Positions 11,920 through 19,398 are shown, numbered from the stretch's first letter. The stretch is DNA of 21,875 nucleotides from a virus (IMGVR_UViG_3300032086_004318:1-21875); one strand, 5' to 3'. Notes: generated by a model from the sequence alone, not told the origin. Program-made: numbers and translations.

Positions 11920-12255
11920 ATGGGTGACAACGATTTTCCTGCAGTCATGGCCAACGGAGGCCAGTTCCTGAGCGGTTACATGCAACGCAAAGGCTTGTAC
12001 CAGCAGTCAGGCACTGATATCCCTGAAGGCTCCATGCGTTATGTGGTTGAGCAGCAGCTCGGTGGACCACTGAAAGGAGAAGTGGAGATTGCGGGTCAGA
12101 TCCGTAGCTTGCCTGGTGCGACACCCGCTAACGCAATCATCAAGGCTCCGCACATTGACTCTCCTTTTATGGATAAACTGTTCGAGCGGGGCATGCAGCG
12201 TCCAAGCCTTCCCGCAAAACCCAAGTCAGGCCCTCAACTTCCAGGTTTTGTCTGA
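11920..12255 (+). CDS. Hypothetical protein, virion-like composition (111 aa)
   Basis: ATG at 11920, two bases after the previous stop; a TTG two codons upstream is possible. N-terminal MGDNDFPAVMANGGQFLSGY is followed by a helix and a Pro-rich tail (FERGMQRPSLPAKPKSGPQL). No catalytic motif. Its small size, Met/Gln/Gly-rich head and Pro-rich tail match its operon neighbours, suggesting they serve one structure or process. The next gene starts two bases after its stop. Confidence 0.6.
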   Translation: MGDNDFPAVMANGGQFLSGYMQRKGLYQQSGTDIPEGSMRYVVEQQLGGPLKGEVEIAGQIRSLPGATPANAIIKAPHIDSPFMDKLFERGMQRPSLPAKPKSGPQLPGFV

Positions 12256-12257
12256 TC

Positions 12258-12401
12258 ATGCCGACTCGACTCGTCAAGACCTACATTGAGTCCCTTGCTC
12301 GGTTCCTTCGGAATCAGAAAGATTACGACGACTTCGAGTATGGCACCGAGGTGATTCCTGGCGACAAAACCTGGGTCAAAAAGAAAGAGGACAGGCGCTA
12401 G
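12258..12401 (+). CDS. Small basic protein (47 aa), last gene of the plus operon
   Basis: ATG at 12258, two bases past the previous stop. The product starts MPTRLVKTYIESLARFLRNQ, then KDYDDFEYGTEVIPGDKTWV and ends KKKEDRR. No family is recognised. Its TAG stop interlocks through palindromic CTAG (12398-12401) with the TAG stop of the opposing gene, the same arrangement as at 2640-2643. Confidence 0.6.
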   Translation: MPTRLVKTYIESLARFLRNQKDYDDFEYGTEVIPGDKTWVKKKEDRR

Positions 12402-12574
12402 TCCTGATCCTCTTGAAGGGAATCTAGTTTCATCACAGGCTCGAACACGTTGATGGGATCCTTTTTCCCCTCAGTGATCGCTTTTGCTCTTATGTAGTAG
12501 TCGTTGTCGGTTGCCCCGACCTTCTCAAGATGCTTGTAGATCTTCGCCCAGTTCTCCCTCTGATACTTGTCCAT
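12398..12574 (-). CDS. Small protein (58 aa) downstream of the primase-helicase
   Basis: ATG at 12574 with a strong AGGAG four bases upstream, inside the last 50 bases of the primase-helicase gene in another frame. The product starts MDKYQRENWAKIYKHLEKVG and continues with TDNDYYIRAKAITEGKK and an acidic tail. It is helical and charged. The good ribosome site and protein-like sequence support a real gene. No family is recognised; it is the last gene of the long leftward block. Confidence 0.7.
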   Translation of the reverse strand: MDKYQRENWAKIYKHLEKVGATDNDYYIRAKAITEGKKDPINVFEPVMKLDSLQEDQD

Positions 12575-15161
12575 TGGACTCCTGTTGTCGGTTTTCCGGG
12601 AGAATGGTCGGAGCGTTCTTGAATTTTTGGTCGGAGTTGCGGAGCGCAATCCCTTTCAAGTAAGGCTTACCGAATTTGGTGAAACCGGTGACAGAGTCGC
12701 GACCGAGCTGGTTCTTGGTGCAATCAAGAAGCAGCGCAATGAAGCGTTTCTGACCAACGGGCTTCGATCCCGTGTCTTCACAATAGGATGCGTAACTCGC
12801 GTAGAGATGGAAGTTACTGTTACAATACCGCTCTTGTGCATCCTTAGCGGCAGGAATCTTCTTGCCGACAGGAGTGACGGCCTTTTCGTCTAGAACGACT
12901 TCAGACTGAAGCCACTCAACAAGGTTGTTGCTGTTGAGCATGATCTCGTTCCGGACCCGCTTCAACGAGGGCACCATTTCATAGGTGTCGAGCAGGTACT
13001 GACGCATCTCATCGTCAGTCATCTGCAGAACCCAGTTAACTAACCCAGGTAAACAATGCTTCCATAAGCCTTTTATGACACCATTGTCGACCTTGATCAT
13101 CTCCTTCGCCTCGGAGTTCTTGTTGTAGAGCGGGCGATTGAACTCGATCGTCAGGCGACGGCGGGTCAGGCCAGAGGTGTTGTCAGTGGTTTGGATTGGC
13201 TCGTTGGCGCAAACCATGACCATCCCGGTGTAGACGAAAGGCTCACCGACGTTCTTGTTCTTCTCCTCGAAACGGAGGTTGTCACCGCCGGTCAGGGCCT
13301 TGAAGATCTGCGCGGATCCGCCATAGCGCTCCGAGTCGTTGATCAGGGTCAGGCGCTTGCCCTTGATAGAGGCAACCTCAAAGCGGGATTGCTCGAGCTG
13401 GTTGAGGGTTGTGCTTGCGTAGTTGCGAGCTCCAACCAGTGCACAGCAGAGGTTTGCGAAGGTGGACTTACCGCGTCCGCCTGGTCCAATCACTTCCAAG
13501 AAGCGCTGAATTTCGTGACCTTGGCCGACGAGACAAGCCTTCAACCAAGCACGCAGGACTTGTACCCGGTCAGTGTCACCGTACTGAGTGCGAAGTAACC
13601 ACTCAATGATGGGACCGGGATCAGCATTAGGGTCGTAATCGAAGTCCAGACCCCAGGTGATGTAGTGATCGGGGCTGTGCTCGAGGAATTCACCCGTAGA
13701 GACTTCCAGCACTCCGTTCGTGAATGCCAGACGGTCATCGTCGTCATCCCAGTAAGTCTGGGTGATGTAGGCCTGGGTCAGGCTGACCACATCATTCAGC
13801 AGGGTGTTGTTGAAGCCACCGGGGAGGGGGATTCGCTCACGGACGAACAGATCTTGTATGAAATGTTTGTACTCATGCTTGTACTCTTCACGCCGCCAGA
13901 CGCCTTTGCTCTGTTGGTAGAACATGAAGACTTCGAAGCGAGGGTCGAAACGCCACCCGCACTGGAGCACCATTTCGGTCGCGTATTCAGCTAACTCAGA
14001 GCTGGGCGGATTCTTCGGGCGACGCTCTCTTTTCTTGCGGTCATTGATTTCATCACGCATTTCCCGGTCGGGGAAGCCCATGATGCTTTCAAATACAGCT
14101 TCAACTGTCTCCTGTTCTGACATAACGTCCGGCTTATCGCTGAAATATTCTTGGGCTTTCTTGATGAGGCTCTCGGGAGACTCAACGACATAGTTTCCAA
14201 GTTCGATATATCCATCTTCCTTCGCCTTAGCCCTGAGATGATGCAATCCGCAGGAACCTTCGGGGCTGGGGCCACCAGGAACACGCTCAAATGAACGCCA
14301 TTTGCCTTCGCAGACACCCTCTTCGAAGTTGGGCGCCTTCTCTGACCAAGCAATCCAGTCCTCGAGAAGCCTGTCGTCGACTTGGTGCAGACACATTCCG
14401 ACGGCGACCCACTCGTCGTAATCGGTTGCACGATCGACACTCAGATGCTCGAGGTAAATCTGAGCTTCTGCGATCGATTCTTCTTGATGGAAAGTAGAAC
14501 CTTCCTCGTAAGTGAGGTTGATGTTCTGTGTGACGAATCCGCTCGTGACGGGCTTCCGATACTTATTGGTAGGGAATGCCTTCTGGATCTCGTCGTAGAG
14601 CCATTGGGGGAGCTCTGGAGGGTTCTTGGCGTGCTCAAAACCGCCGTGGTTGGTTGTGAAATAACCCTCGGTATCAGGGTGGGTGCCCATGATTGCGCCC
14701 TGCCGAGACCTGAACAGGATCTCGAAGGACGGAACCCCGATTTTGATGGTTGCCTTGTCAGGCAGAAGGGGAATCTTGGAGTTAGGGATGCTGTAAAGCA
14801 TCCGCTGACGGCCTTCTTTACCCGACGAAATCGTCAGAGTGCTGGGGAAGATCGCATCGAGAGGACCACCTGCACGTTCTTCAAGAACAGGGATGGCAGC
14901 TGGACCATCAATATCTACCCAAACCAGACCACCTTCGTTTGACCACTGACCGGACATAAGTCCGATACCAGTAGCCCTACCTTCCTCAAGCTCGGTGCGA
15001 ATCTGATCGAGCGTAAAAGGAGTAGATGTCCAACCCGGCGTGTATGCCCGCTTCTCACGAAGAGGAGTAAGAGCCCAGTCCTGAGGGATTAAATCAAGAT
15101 TGATTTCCCCCGGTGCGATGTGGAGATGGGGGCGCTTGGGCTCGGGAGCGGGCACGGTCAC
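12525..15161 (-). CDS. Primase-helicase: Prim-Pol plus D5/P4-type SF3 helicase
   Basis: 878 aa, GTG start (a second GTG is two codons later). Domains in order: residues about 20-200, bifunctional primase/polymerase (Prim-Pol), with LVWVDIDG (D83, D85) as metal site and ISSGKEGRQRMLYSIPNS; about 228-310, PriCT_2-like (EAQIYLEHLSVDRATDYDEW, GKWRSFE); about 385-540, D5_N-like; about 545-690, SF3 helicase with Walker A GPGGRGKST (559-567), Walker B LTLINDSER (604-612) and sensor/motif C MVMVCANEP followed by RRRLTIEF as arginine finger region. It would synthesise primers and unwind DNA as a ring at phage replication forks. A separate replicative DNA polymerase is not in this window. The last 50 bases overlap the 12398 gene. 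Confidence 0.93.
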   Translation of the reverse strand: MTVPAPEPKRPHLHIAPGEINLDLIPQDWALTPLREKRAYTPGWTSTPFTLDQIRTELEEGRATGIGLMSGQWSNEGGLVWVDIDGPAAIPVLEERAGGPLDAIFPSTLTISSGKEGRQRMLYSIPNSKIPLLPDKATIKIGVPSFEILFRSRQGAIMGTHPDTEGYFTTNHGGFEHAKNPPELPQWLYDEIQKAFPTNKYRKPVTSGFVTQNINLTYEEGSTFHQEESIAEAQIYLEHLSVDRATDYDEWVAVGMCLHQVDDRLLEDWIAWSEKAPNFEEGVCEGKWRSFERVPGGPSPEGSCGLHHLRAKAKEDGYIELGNYVVESPESLIKKAQEYFSDKPDVMSEQETVEAVFESIMGFPDREMRDEINDRKKRERRPKNPPSSELAEYATEMVLQCGWRFDPRFEVFMFYQQSKGVWRREEYKHEYKHFIQDLFVRERIPLPGGFNNTLLNDVVSLTQAYITQTYWDDDDDRLAFTNGVLEVSTGEFLEHSPDHYITWGLDFDYDPNADPGPIIEWLLRTQYGDTDRVQVLRAWLKACLVGQGHEIQRFLEVIGPGGRGKSTFANLCCALVGARNYASTTLNQLEQSRFEVASIKGKRLTLINDSERYGGSAQIFKALTGGDNLRFEEKNKNVGEPFVYTGMVMVCANEPIQTTDNTSGLTRRRLTIEFNRPLYNKNSEAKEMIKVDNGVIKGLWKHCLPGLVNWVLQMTDDEMRQYLLDTYEMVPSLKRVRNEIMLNSNNLVEWLQSEVVLDEKAVTPVGKKIPAAKDAQERYCNSNFHLYASYASYCEDTGSKPVGQKRFIALLLDCTKNQLGRDSVTGFTKFGKPYLKGIALRNSDQKFKNAPTILPENRQQESNGQVSEGELGEDLQAS

Positions 15162-15314
15162 GTAGGATATTGTGGGTTTTGATTTGCTCCGGACAAAGGT
15201 TAGTGATCACGGCTGCTTACGAAAACCAGTGATCCGAATCTTTTCCGTTTTCTGTGAAGCTTTTACGTTAATTCACGTAAACCGCTATCACGGTTGACAA
15301 AGGACTTTTTTGAG
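15162..15314 (-). promoter_or_regulatory. Spacer with palindromic operator-like sites before the primase-helicase
   Basis: This 153-base AT-rich spacer holds the inverted repeat TTTACGT (15262-15268) and ACGTAAA (15275-15281) around six bases, and a perfect GTGATCAC (15203-15210). ATCACGG occurs twice. It may contain an internal promoter or a replication-protein site. A TTGACA on the plus strand at 15294 points the wrong way for the genes here. Confidence 0.4.
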
Positions 15315-16133
15315 TTAACCCTCGTCAGCTGCAGCTTCCATTTCAAGTTCTGCAGCTTTCTGCGCCGGAAGGATCTCTGAGTAGTACTTCTCGACAGTGC
15401 TCAGCCACTTCTGCTTGTACTTCTCGATCGTTCCGGCCTGGATTGCGAACACCTGTACTGTTTCCCGCGTGGCCACGAAGGTCATGCAGATCTCAGGTTT
15501 GATGTTCACGGTGTGCTCAAGCCCCAGGGCGTAAGCCGCTAGTTGCAATTGGCACTTTTGGTACTTCATGAACCCAGCCCGGCGCATTCCGTACTGGTTC
15601 TTGGGAGTTTCTGGCCCAGGCCACTTCGAGTAGTAAGGACCGTTACTGGTTTTGAGGTCCCCTAGAACGATCTTGCCCTTGTATTCAGCAACGATGTCAG
15701 GAGCACCGGCCCAACCCCAGTTCTCCTCTTCGTTGACACCTGGGTGCCACACTCGGGAGATGCCATCCCCGCCCATCGTCCAGCCGAAATCGCCTGGCTT
15801 GGCAGGGTTCTCAGCCCAGATAACGTTCTCCAGCTTCTCAAGATTCTGAGGAAGACCTTCCCAGAAGGAGGCAATCTCAGGATCATCGATCACAGGATTC
15901 CGTTCAATCCCGAGAAGAAATTCCTCCATGAGGGAGTGAACTTTCGTTCCTCGGGCAGCCGCAGCTTCACGTCCACCTGGGTTCTTCTTAGCCCAGCGCT
16001 CAAGTGCAGCCTTGTTTCCGCCAGTTGCCGACAGGATTGTCGTCACTGAAGGTAAGGCACCGTAAGGGGTTTTGTAGTGACGCGACCCGTTAATCGTGAG
16101 GCGAGTATCACCCTCGGACCGATAATCGAACAA
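15315..16133 (-). CDS. PD-(D/E)XK exonuclease, RecB/Cas4-like
   Basis: 272 aa; TTG at 16133 is the only early start and an in-frame TAG lies 33 bases further upstream. Motifs in order: YGALPSVTTIL (typical N-terminus), RGTKVHSLMEEFL (motif I, H66), GAPD146, VLGD159LK161T (catalytic D-x-K), and QLQLAAYALGL (Q195, Y201). No Cys cluster for an iron-sulphur centre is evident. The family degrades or trims DNA ends, in phages usually for recombination or host DNA breakdown. It is transcribed in the same leftward block as the primase-helicase and a Gp157-like protein, consistent with replication-linked recombination. No Shine-Dalgarno is seen before TTG. Confidence 0.85.
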   Translation of the reverse strand: MFDYRSEGDTRLTINGSRHYKTPYGALPSVTTILSATGGNKAALERWAKKNPGGREAAAARGTKVHSLMEEFLLGIERNPVIDDPEIASFWEGLPQNLEKLENVIWAENPAKPGDFGWTMGGDGISRVWHPGVNEEENWGWAGAPDIVAEYKGKIVLGDLKTSNGPYYSKWPGPETPKNQYGMRRAGFMKYQKCQLQLAAYALGLEHTVNIKPEICMTFVATRETVQVFAIQAGTIEKYKQKWLSTVEKYYSEILPAQKAAELEMEAAADEG

Positions 16134-16185
16134 CCGACTATTGCAGTTGTCAGGAGAATACGGGTACTAAATCTACGGACCGGCC

Positions 16186-16491
16186 TTAGAAGTGTTCAGT
16201 CTCGGGCGGTCTTTCTTGGAAGCAATCTTCGATATTAGCTTGGAACTGCATCGATTGGAACTGATGGACGTGTTTTTGAATCCGCGAATGGATGTCAAAC
16301 GCCGATTTAATTGCGTCCTCAGGGCTAATCATCAGCTTGCTATTCGCCAACAACCCAGCTGTCAGAATGGTTATGGCCTGCTCTTGCGGATTTGTGGTGA
16401 AAGCACGGAGAGATTTGCCGTTATCGGTGAACGATGACAGCAGAAAGTTGATGATCTCAAGATTTCTTTCACTATTCGGCTGTTCGCTCAT
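16186..16491 (-). CDS. Hypothetical helical protein (101 aa)
   Basis: ATG overlapping the previous stop (ATGA), so translation is coupled to the winged-helix gene. Mostly helical: NLEIINFLLSSFTDNGKSLR, then EQAITILTAGLLANSKLM, then a His/Gln-rich stretch (IQKHVHQFQSMQFQANIE). No catalytic motif is seen. It lies between a putative regulator and the nuclease gene. A role as partner of either is possible but not shown. A 52-base gap follows before the nuclease start. Confidence 0.65.
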   Translation of the reverse strand: MSEQPNSERNLEIINFLLSSFTDNGKSLRAFTTNPQEQAITILTAGLLANSKLMISPEDAIKSAFDIHSRIQKHVHQFQSMQFQANIEDCFQERPPETEHF

Positions 16492-16748
16492 GCTTGATCC
16501 TCCAGCTCTTTGACTTCGTAAAGGGTGATGGTTTGTCTCTTGATGACAGGGACAAGAATCCCCTCATCTTTAAGAGCCTGAATGCGGCGTTGGATGGTGC
16601 GATGGTTGCGTCCGAACTTTTTGACCACTTCAGTAACAGGGATCAATACGAAATACGATCCGCCATACTGCGTCGAGATCTCCAAGAGGTACTCATGGAT
16701 GCCCATTGCTAAGTCATCCATGAGGTCAGTCATTACCGGACGCACCAC
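16488..16748 (-). CDS. Winged helix-turn-helix protein
   Basis: 86 aa with a GTG start (a second GTG is adjacent). Residues 38-80 form a winged HTH: VLIPVTEVVKKFGRNHRTIQ, the recognition-helix region RRIQALKDEGIL, and a wing (VPVIKRQTITLYEVKE). This pattern is typical of small DNA-binding regulators or replication initiator-like domains. The N-terminal 35 residues are acidic and helical and may serve dimerisation. It sits in the replication block, so it may control that block or bind replication DNA. The gene ends in ATGA overlap with 16186-16491. Confidence 0.75.
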   Translation of the reverse strand: MVRPVMTDLMDDLAMGIHEYLLEISTQYGGSYFVLIPVTEVVKKFGRNHRTIQRRIQALKDEGILVPVIKRQTITLYEVKELEDQA

Positions 16749-16757
16749 TTTCGCTGC

Positions 16758-17030
16758 CTAGTTTTCTTCTAGATTAGATTCTACGGGAGTCTTACTCTCC
16801 TCGTCGGGCTTATCCGTGTGCTTGGCTAGGTACTTCGAAACCCCAGACTTTGCAGTCTGCAGGTCCATAGTCCAGCAAAGTTCCCAGTCGTGTGCCTTAC
16901 TAGGGAACTTATATAGGATGTGTCCTGTGTTTCCATGCTTCAGGCTCTTGATCTCGTAGCCTTCGTGGATGATGGAATCCAGGATCTCCGACTTTTCGCC
17001 GCGATACTTGACTTTCTTAGCTTGCCTCAT
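16758..17030 (-). CDS. Hypothetical protein (90 aa)
   Basis: ATG start, 47 bases after the stop of the 17078 gene. Small alpha/beta protein: basic N-terminus (MRQAKKVKYRGEKSEILDSI), then HEGYEIKSLKHGNTGHILYK, a Trp-rich centre (DWELCWTMDL) and a charged tail (DKPDEESKTPVESNLEEN). No domain recognised. It precedes the winged-helix gene by nine bases, so the two are in one operon. Confidence 0.65.
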   Translation of the reverse strand: MRQAKKVKYRGEKSEILDSIIHEGYEIKSLKHGNTGHILYKFPSKAHDWELCWTMDLQTAKSGVSKYLAKHTDKPDEESKTPVESNLEEN

Positions 17031-17077
17031 TGTTGAGGTGGCAACAACTTGACAAGCTTAATTACCCTAATCCAGGA

Positions 17078-17254
17078 TCACTCAAACAAAGAGTTGAGTG
17101 CCTTCCTGTTGATTGCTGCCCGAAGTTGATGCTGCTTCTCTTCGGCAAGGTGCATCGATGACACCGTGCAGCATTCAGTAAAACCGTCTTCAGTCAGGCA
17201 GACGCGGACACACCCATCTTCAAGAGTGTGCATTTCGAGGTTGCTTTCGCTCAT
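17078..17254 (-). CDS. Small Cys-containing protein (58 aa)
   Basis: ATG at 17254, overlapping the 3' end of the next upstream gene by 35 bases. Starts MSESNLEMHTLEDGCVRVCL, continues EDGFTECCT and ends in a helix (AEEKQHQLRAAINRKALNSL). The four Cys in CVRVC and ECC could bind metal, but spacing fits no finger I know. Continuous reading, ATG start and context in a coupled series support a real gene. Confidence 0.6.
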   Translation of the reverse strand: MSESNLEMHTLEDGCVRVCLTEDGFTECCTVSSMHLAEEKQHQLRAAINRKALNSLFE

Positions 17255-17387
17255 AGGACTTCACTTCCTTATCAGGCGCAACCAGCCGCTTGTGGTACGG
17301 AAAGTCAACCCAAAGGATGTTACGTCCTTCCAGCATTGCTGCGTTCTCGATCAAGTTGAGAAAGGACTGGCGCTTGTTGTTGTTCAT
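17220..17387 (-). CDS. Small basic protein (55 aa)
   Basis: The ATG at 17387 overlaps the TAA of the preceding gene (TAATG), a classic coupled junction. Starts MNNNKRQSFLNLIENAAMLE, then GRNILWVDFPYHKRLVAPDK and a basic tail. No family is recognised. It lies in the tight leftward series 18898 to 16186. Confidence 0.6.
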   Translation of the reverse strand: MNNNKRQSFLNLIENAAMLEGRNILWVDFPYHKRLVAPDKEVKSYERKQPRNAHS

Positions 17388-17644
17388 TACTTTCCAATCT
17401 TAACTAGAAGAAATTCGTCAGGTCCAGTCTGGAACCACTCCAGAACATCATCATCTCGCCAACCAACACGTCCCAGAAGTTCTGTCGGGATGTCGAGCTT
17501 GCCTTCCATGTTGATGGAGAGCTGCCAGCGGTTTCGGTATTCCTTGTCGAAGTCATACTCGTCCTTGAGCTCCGCTTCGTATTGATCGTTGGAGAGGTGA
17601 ATACACCGGAGGTAAGGCAAAGGACCGTGTGCTGGACGAACCAA
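17387..17644 (-). CDS. AbrB/SpoVT-like small DNA-binding protein
   Basis: Up to 85 aa. The only early starts are TTG codons (17644 or eight codons later), with an in-frame stop six bases upstream of the first. Residues 44-84 resemble a swapped-hairpin AbrB domain: N-M-x-G-K-L-D-I-P-T-E-L-L-G-R-V-G-W-R-D, then DDVLEWFQ and a final strand (EFLLVKI). The N-terminal half (YEAELKDEYDFDKEYRNRWQ) is charged. AbrB-type proteins bind AT-rich promoters as dimers, and some serve as antitoxins; no toxin gene is adjacent. The lack of an ATG makes the exact start uncertain. Confidence 0.6.
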   Translation of the reverse strand: MVRPAHGPLPYLRCIHLSNDQYEAELKDEYDFDKEYRNRWQLSINMEGKLDIPTELLGRVGWRDDDVLEWFQTGPDEFLLVKIGK

Positions 17645-17677
17645 GCGTATCTAGCCAGCGCCAAGGGTCAAGTGTGC

Positions 17678-18280
17678 CTAAACACCCTTTTGCAAACGTT
17701 TACGATAGCCGTACGAAAGTGAGACTCTCCTGACAAGCCTTGCAGCATCTGGGGCCTGAGAAGGGTTATCTATCAGCGTTTGACGCAACTCTTCCTTGTC
17801 TGCATACACGTCTTCACGCTTTTTGATGACCTCACCATCACGAACTGTTTCGACGACTACTGTCTTCTTGATGCCAAAGTTGCGTCGGTCAGCATCAGTC
17901 CACTGGTCAAAGTTCTCCTGAACCTTAGGAAGAACGTTCCGAATCGTGGCCTGGTACTTAAGTCCTGTAGGCTTCGAGCTTATCAATTGATTTTGATAGG
18001 CTGCCTTAATAATGTTAATAACGTTCTGACGCTTGTTCTTCCAGTAGTCGACAGTCGTGCGGAGTTCGTCTAACTCTTTGGTGAACTGTTCAATGCAGTT
18101 GTCGCATTCTTTGATGACGCCGATGATTGCGTCGAACTTGTAGGCTTCACGGCTCTTCAGGTCATGCCAAAGCGAGGCCAGCTCCTGGCGCTCCTCTTCG
18201 TCAGTCCCCGGAAGCTCGATCAGCTCCTCGATCATCTTCTGGTCTTCCAGAATTTCCCGATAGCTCTTGCGGTCTGCCAT
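17678..18280 (-). CDS. Gp157-like protein (siphovirus Gp157 family)
   Basis: 200 aa from the ATG at 18280 with AAGGA eight bases upstream; the frame extends further but that part is Ser/Thr-rich noise inside the previous gene. A long helical hairpin occupies residues 10-115 (DAIIGVIKECDNCIEQFTKE, ELRTTVDYWKNKRQNVINII), followed by beta-strands (LKYQATIRNVLPKVQ) and DADRRNFGIKKTVVVET. This matches the layout of Siphovirus Gp157 (PF05565), named for a phage protein linked to resistance; related proteins sit with recombinases and SSBs. It probably acts in DNA replication or recombination, or inhibits host nuclease. It overlaps the oxygenase gene by 80 bases. Confidence 0.68.
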   Translation of the reverse strand: MADRKSYREILEDQKMIEELIELPGTDEEERQELASLWHDLKSREAYKFDAIIGVIKECDNCIEQFTKELDELRTTVDYWKNKRQNVINIIKAAYQNQLISSKPTGLKYQATIRNVLPKVQENFDQWTDADRRNFGIKKTVVVETVRDGEVIKKREDVYADKEELRQTLIDNPSQAPDAARLVRRVSLSYGYRKRLQKGV

Positions 18281-18764
18281 TGTAAAGATCCTTGAGTTCG
18301 AAGTAATCTTTCTCTTGCTCGAAGTACAACGAGAAGAGGTAGCGGGGTGAATCGAGGTTGATGACCGTGTGTAGGACCTGGTTGTTGAACAGGTAGAAGG
18401 TGTCAGGCTCGTAGATGAGCTCGACAACATCCTTGTTCAGGTGGTCCCGCTGAGTGCCAAAAAGGGTGTGACTCATGCTGTTGACACTGAACAGCATGTT
18501 CACGCAAGATAGCCGATGCTGGTCGACATGCCAGTCATAGACAGACATTCCGTCCACCTTGAGCAGGCCCAGCCGACCAATCGGCCAGATCTTATTCAGT
18601 TCTGAGAGAGCAGGTTCAAGCTCGATGAACTCTGAAGGGATCTCGAATGCCTCGAACCCGAAGTGGCTTTCCCAGACTGGGTCTTGACCTATAGCCCAGG
18701 CGATGAAGTCGGGAAGTTGCTCAGCTTTTTGACGCAGTGGGTAAAAGCAGTCGTCTGCTCTCAC
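18201..18764 (-). CDS. Second 2OG-Fe(II) oxygenase-like protein
   Basis: 187 aa from a GTG overlapping the previous stop (GTGA). The core matches a small cupin-fold dioxygenase: YDWH79-V-D81 (iron-binding HxD), LFSVNSMSHTLF strand, then EPDTFYLFNNQVLH132TVIN (distal His) and R141 in PRYLFSLYF as likely 2-oxoglutarate ligand. It differs from the P4H-like enzyme at 2640-3440 in size and motif spacing and recalls aspartyl/asparaginyl hydroxylase-like folds. Substrate is unknown. The last 26 codons lie on the start of the Gp157-like gene and may be less constrained. It is second gene in the replication block, so a nucleic-acid or replication-protein substrate is possible (inference). Confidence 0.75.
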   Translation of the reverse strand: MRADDCFYPLRQKAEQLPDFIAWAIGQDPVWESHFGFEAFEIPSEFIELEPALSELNKIWPIGRLGLLKVDGMSVYDWHVDQHRLSCVNMLFSVNSMSHTLFGTQRDHLNKDVVELIYEPDTFYLFNNQVLHTVINLDSPRYLFSLYFEQEKDYFELKDLYNGRPQELSGNSGRPEDDRGADRASGD

Positions 18765-18898
18765 TTACCCTGGCCGCGATACTGCTTTTGTCCTCGGACT
18801 TTGAAGGAGCCACGCTTGCGACGACCGTGGCCAATCGAGGTTTTCTTGGGAACACCTTCGATGCTTTTGGAGTTGGTGAAGGACTTCCTGGCAGCCAT
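18761..18898 (-). CDS. Small very basic conserved phage-type protein (45 aa)
   Basis: ATG at 18898. The sequence starts MAARKSFTNSKSIEGVPKKT, then SIGHGRRKRGSFKVRGQKQY and ends RGQGK. About a third of residues are Lys or Arg. The ending KxYRGQGK is one I associate with tiny basic proteins of marine phages. Function is unknown, with nucleic-acid binding likely from charge. It is the first gene after the strong promoter at 18920-18947 and couples by GTGA to the oxygenase gene. Confidence 0.75.
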   Translation of the reverse strand: MAARKSFTNSKSIEGVPKKTSIGHGRRKRGSFKVRGQKQYRGQGK

Positions 18899-18919
18899 GG
18901 GCTTAAGAGAGGTGTTCAG

Positions 18920-18947
18920 ATGATAGACACCGCAAAAGGTTTGTCAA
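18920..18947 (-). promoter_or_regulatory. Sigma70-type promoter of the leftward replication block
   Basis: On the minus strand: TTGACA (18942-18947), 16-bp spacer, TATCAT (18920-18925). The -35 is perfect and the -10 has one mismatch. RNA would start near 18913, before the ATG at 18898. This is the best host-type promoter in the window and faces the whole 18898-12398 gene series. Confidence 0.72.
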
Positions 18948-18980
18948 TAGAAAAGAATTCCTAAAGATTGTGCACGTTCG

Positions 18981-19012
18981 CTAACATTTAAGCTTGCGCC
19001 CATTGTTAGAAT
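18981..19012. promoter_or_regulatory. Inverted repeat and -10 element upstream of the 19033 gene
   Basis: CTAACA (18981-18986) and TGTTAG (19004-19009) form an inverted repeat with a 17-base centre; the right arm overlaps TAGAAT (19007-19012), a good plus-strand -10. A repressor bound here could block the 19033 gene. No good -35 is seen. Confidence 0.35.
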
Positions 19013-19032
19013 AATCATTATGCAATAACTCG

Positions 19033-19290
19033 ATGTCCGAAGAGTTTGACATTGTAGAGATTCCCTTCGAGGAGTTAGAAATCTCCAAAACTCTTGAGGA
19101 CGAGTTCACAGAAGCGCGGATAGTTAAGCTAATCGATTCGACAGAGAATGTCGAGGAGCTTAAGGATGCAGCCATCAAGCTCCTGAAAGTAGCAACTGCA
19201 CGGCAAGCAGCGATCCGTGGTCTTTGCAAGCGCCTGGTTCAGTACGAAACCATGGCCATGCAGCATATCTTGGATAACGACAACCAATAA
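19033..19290 (+). CDS. Small helical acidic protein (85 aa)
   Basis: ATG start, no Shine-Dalgarno. Acidic N-terminus (MSEEFDIVEIPFEELEISKT), then helices TEARIVKLIDSTENVEELKD and AAIKLLKVATARQAAIRGLC, and a C-terminal helix (KRLVQYETMAMQHILDNDN). No enzymatic motif and no family I can name; the helical bundle could be an adaptor or anti-host protein. It is a lone plus-strand gene between two leftward blocks, with its own promoter-like region. Its stop codon touches the terminator of the opposing block. Confidence 0.68.
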   Translation: MSEEFDIVEIPFEELEISKTLEDEFTEARIVKLIDSTENVEELKDAAIKLLKVATARQAAIRGLCKRLVQYETMAMQHILDNDNQ

Positions 19291-19314
19291 AAAAGCGAGG
19301 GACTGAGCCCTCGC
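19289..19314 (-). terminator. Rho-independent terminator of the 21754-19399 block
   Basis: Read on the minus strand: stem GCGAGGG, loop CTCAGT, stem CCCTCGC, then six T (19294-19289). A 7-bp perfect stem and a T tract make a standard terminator, about 85 bases after the DUF5895-like stop. The T tract overlaps the TAA of the opposing gene. On the plus strand the hairpin lacks a T tract. Confidence 0.85.
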
Positions 19315-19398
19315 CTGCGGTGGTGTGTGGAACTAGGACTACAGTAGGCCCGTGTCGGGTAGGGGTAAGTAAGAGAATCTAACGATTCCGCACTTATG

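Noticed and set aside
15294-15299. TTGACA on the plus strand as a promoter
   Set aside because: No -10 follows at 16-18 bases and no plus-strand gene lies downstream.
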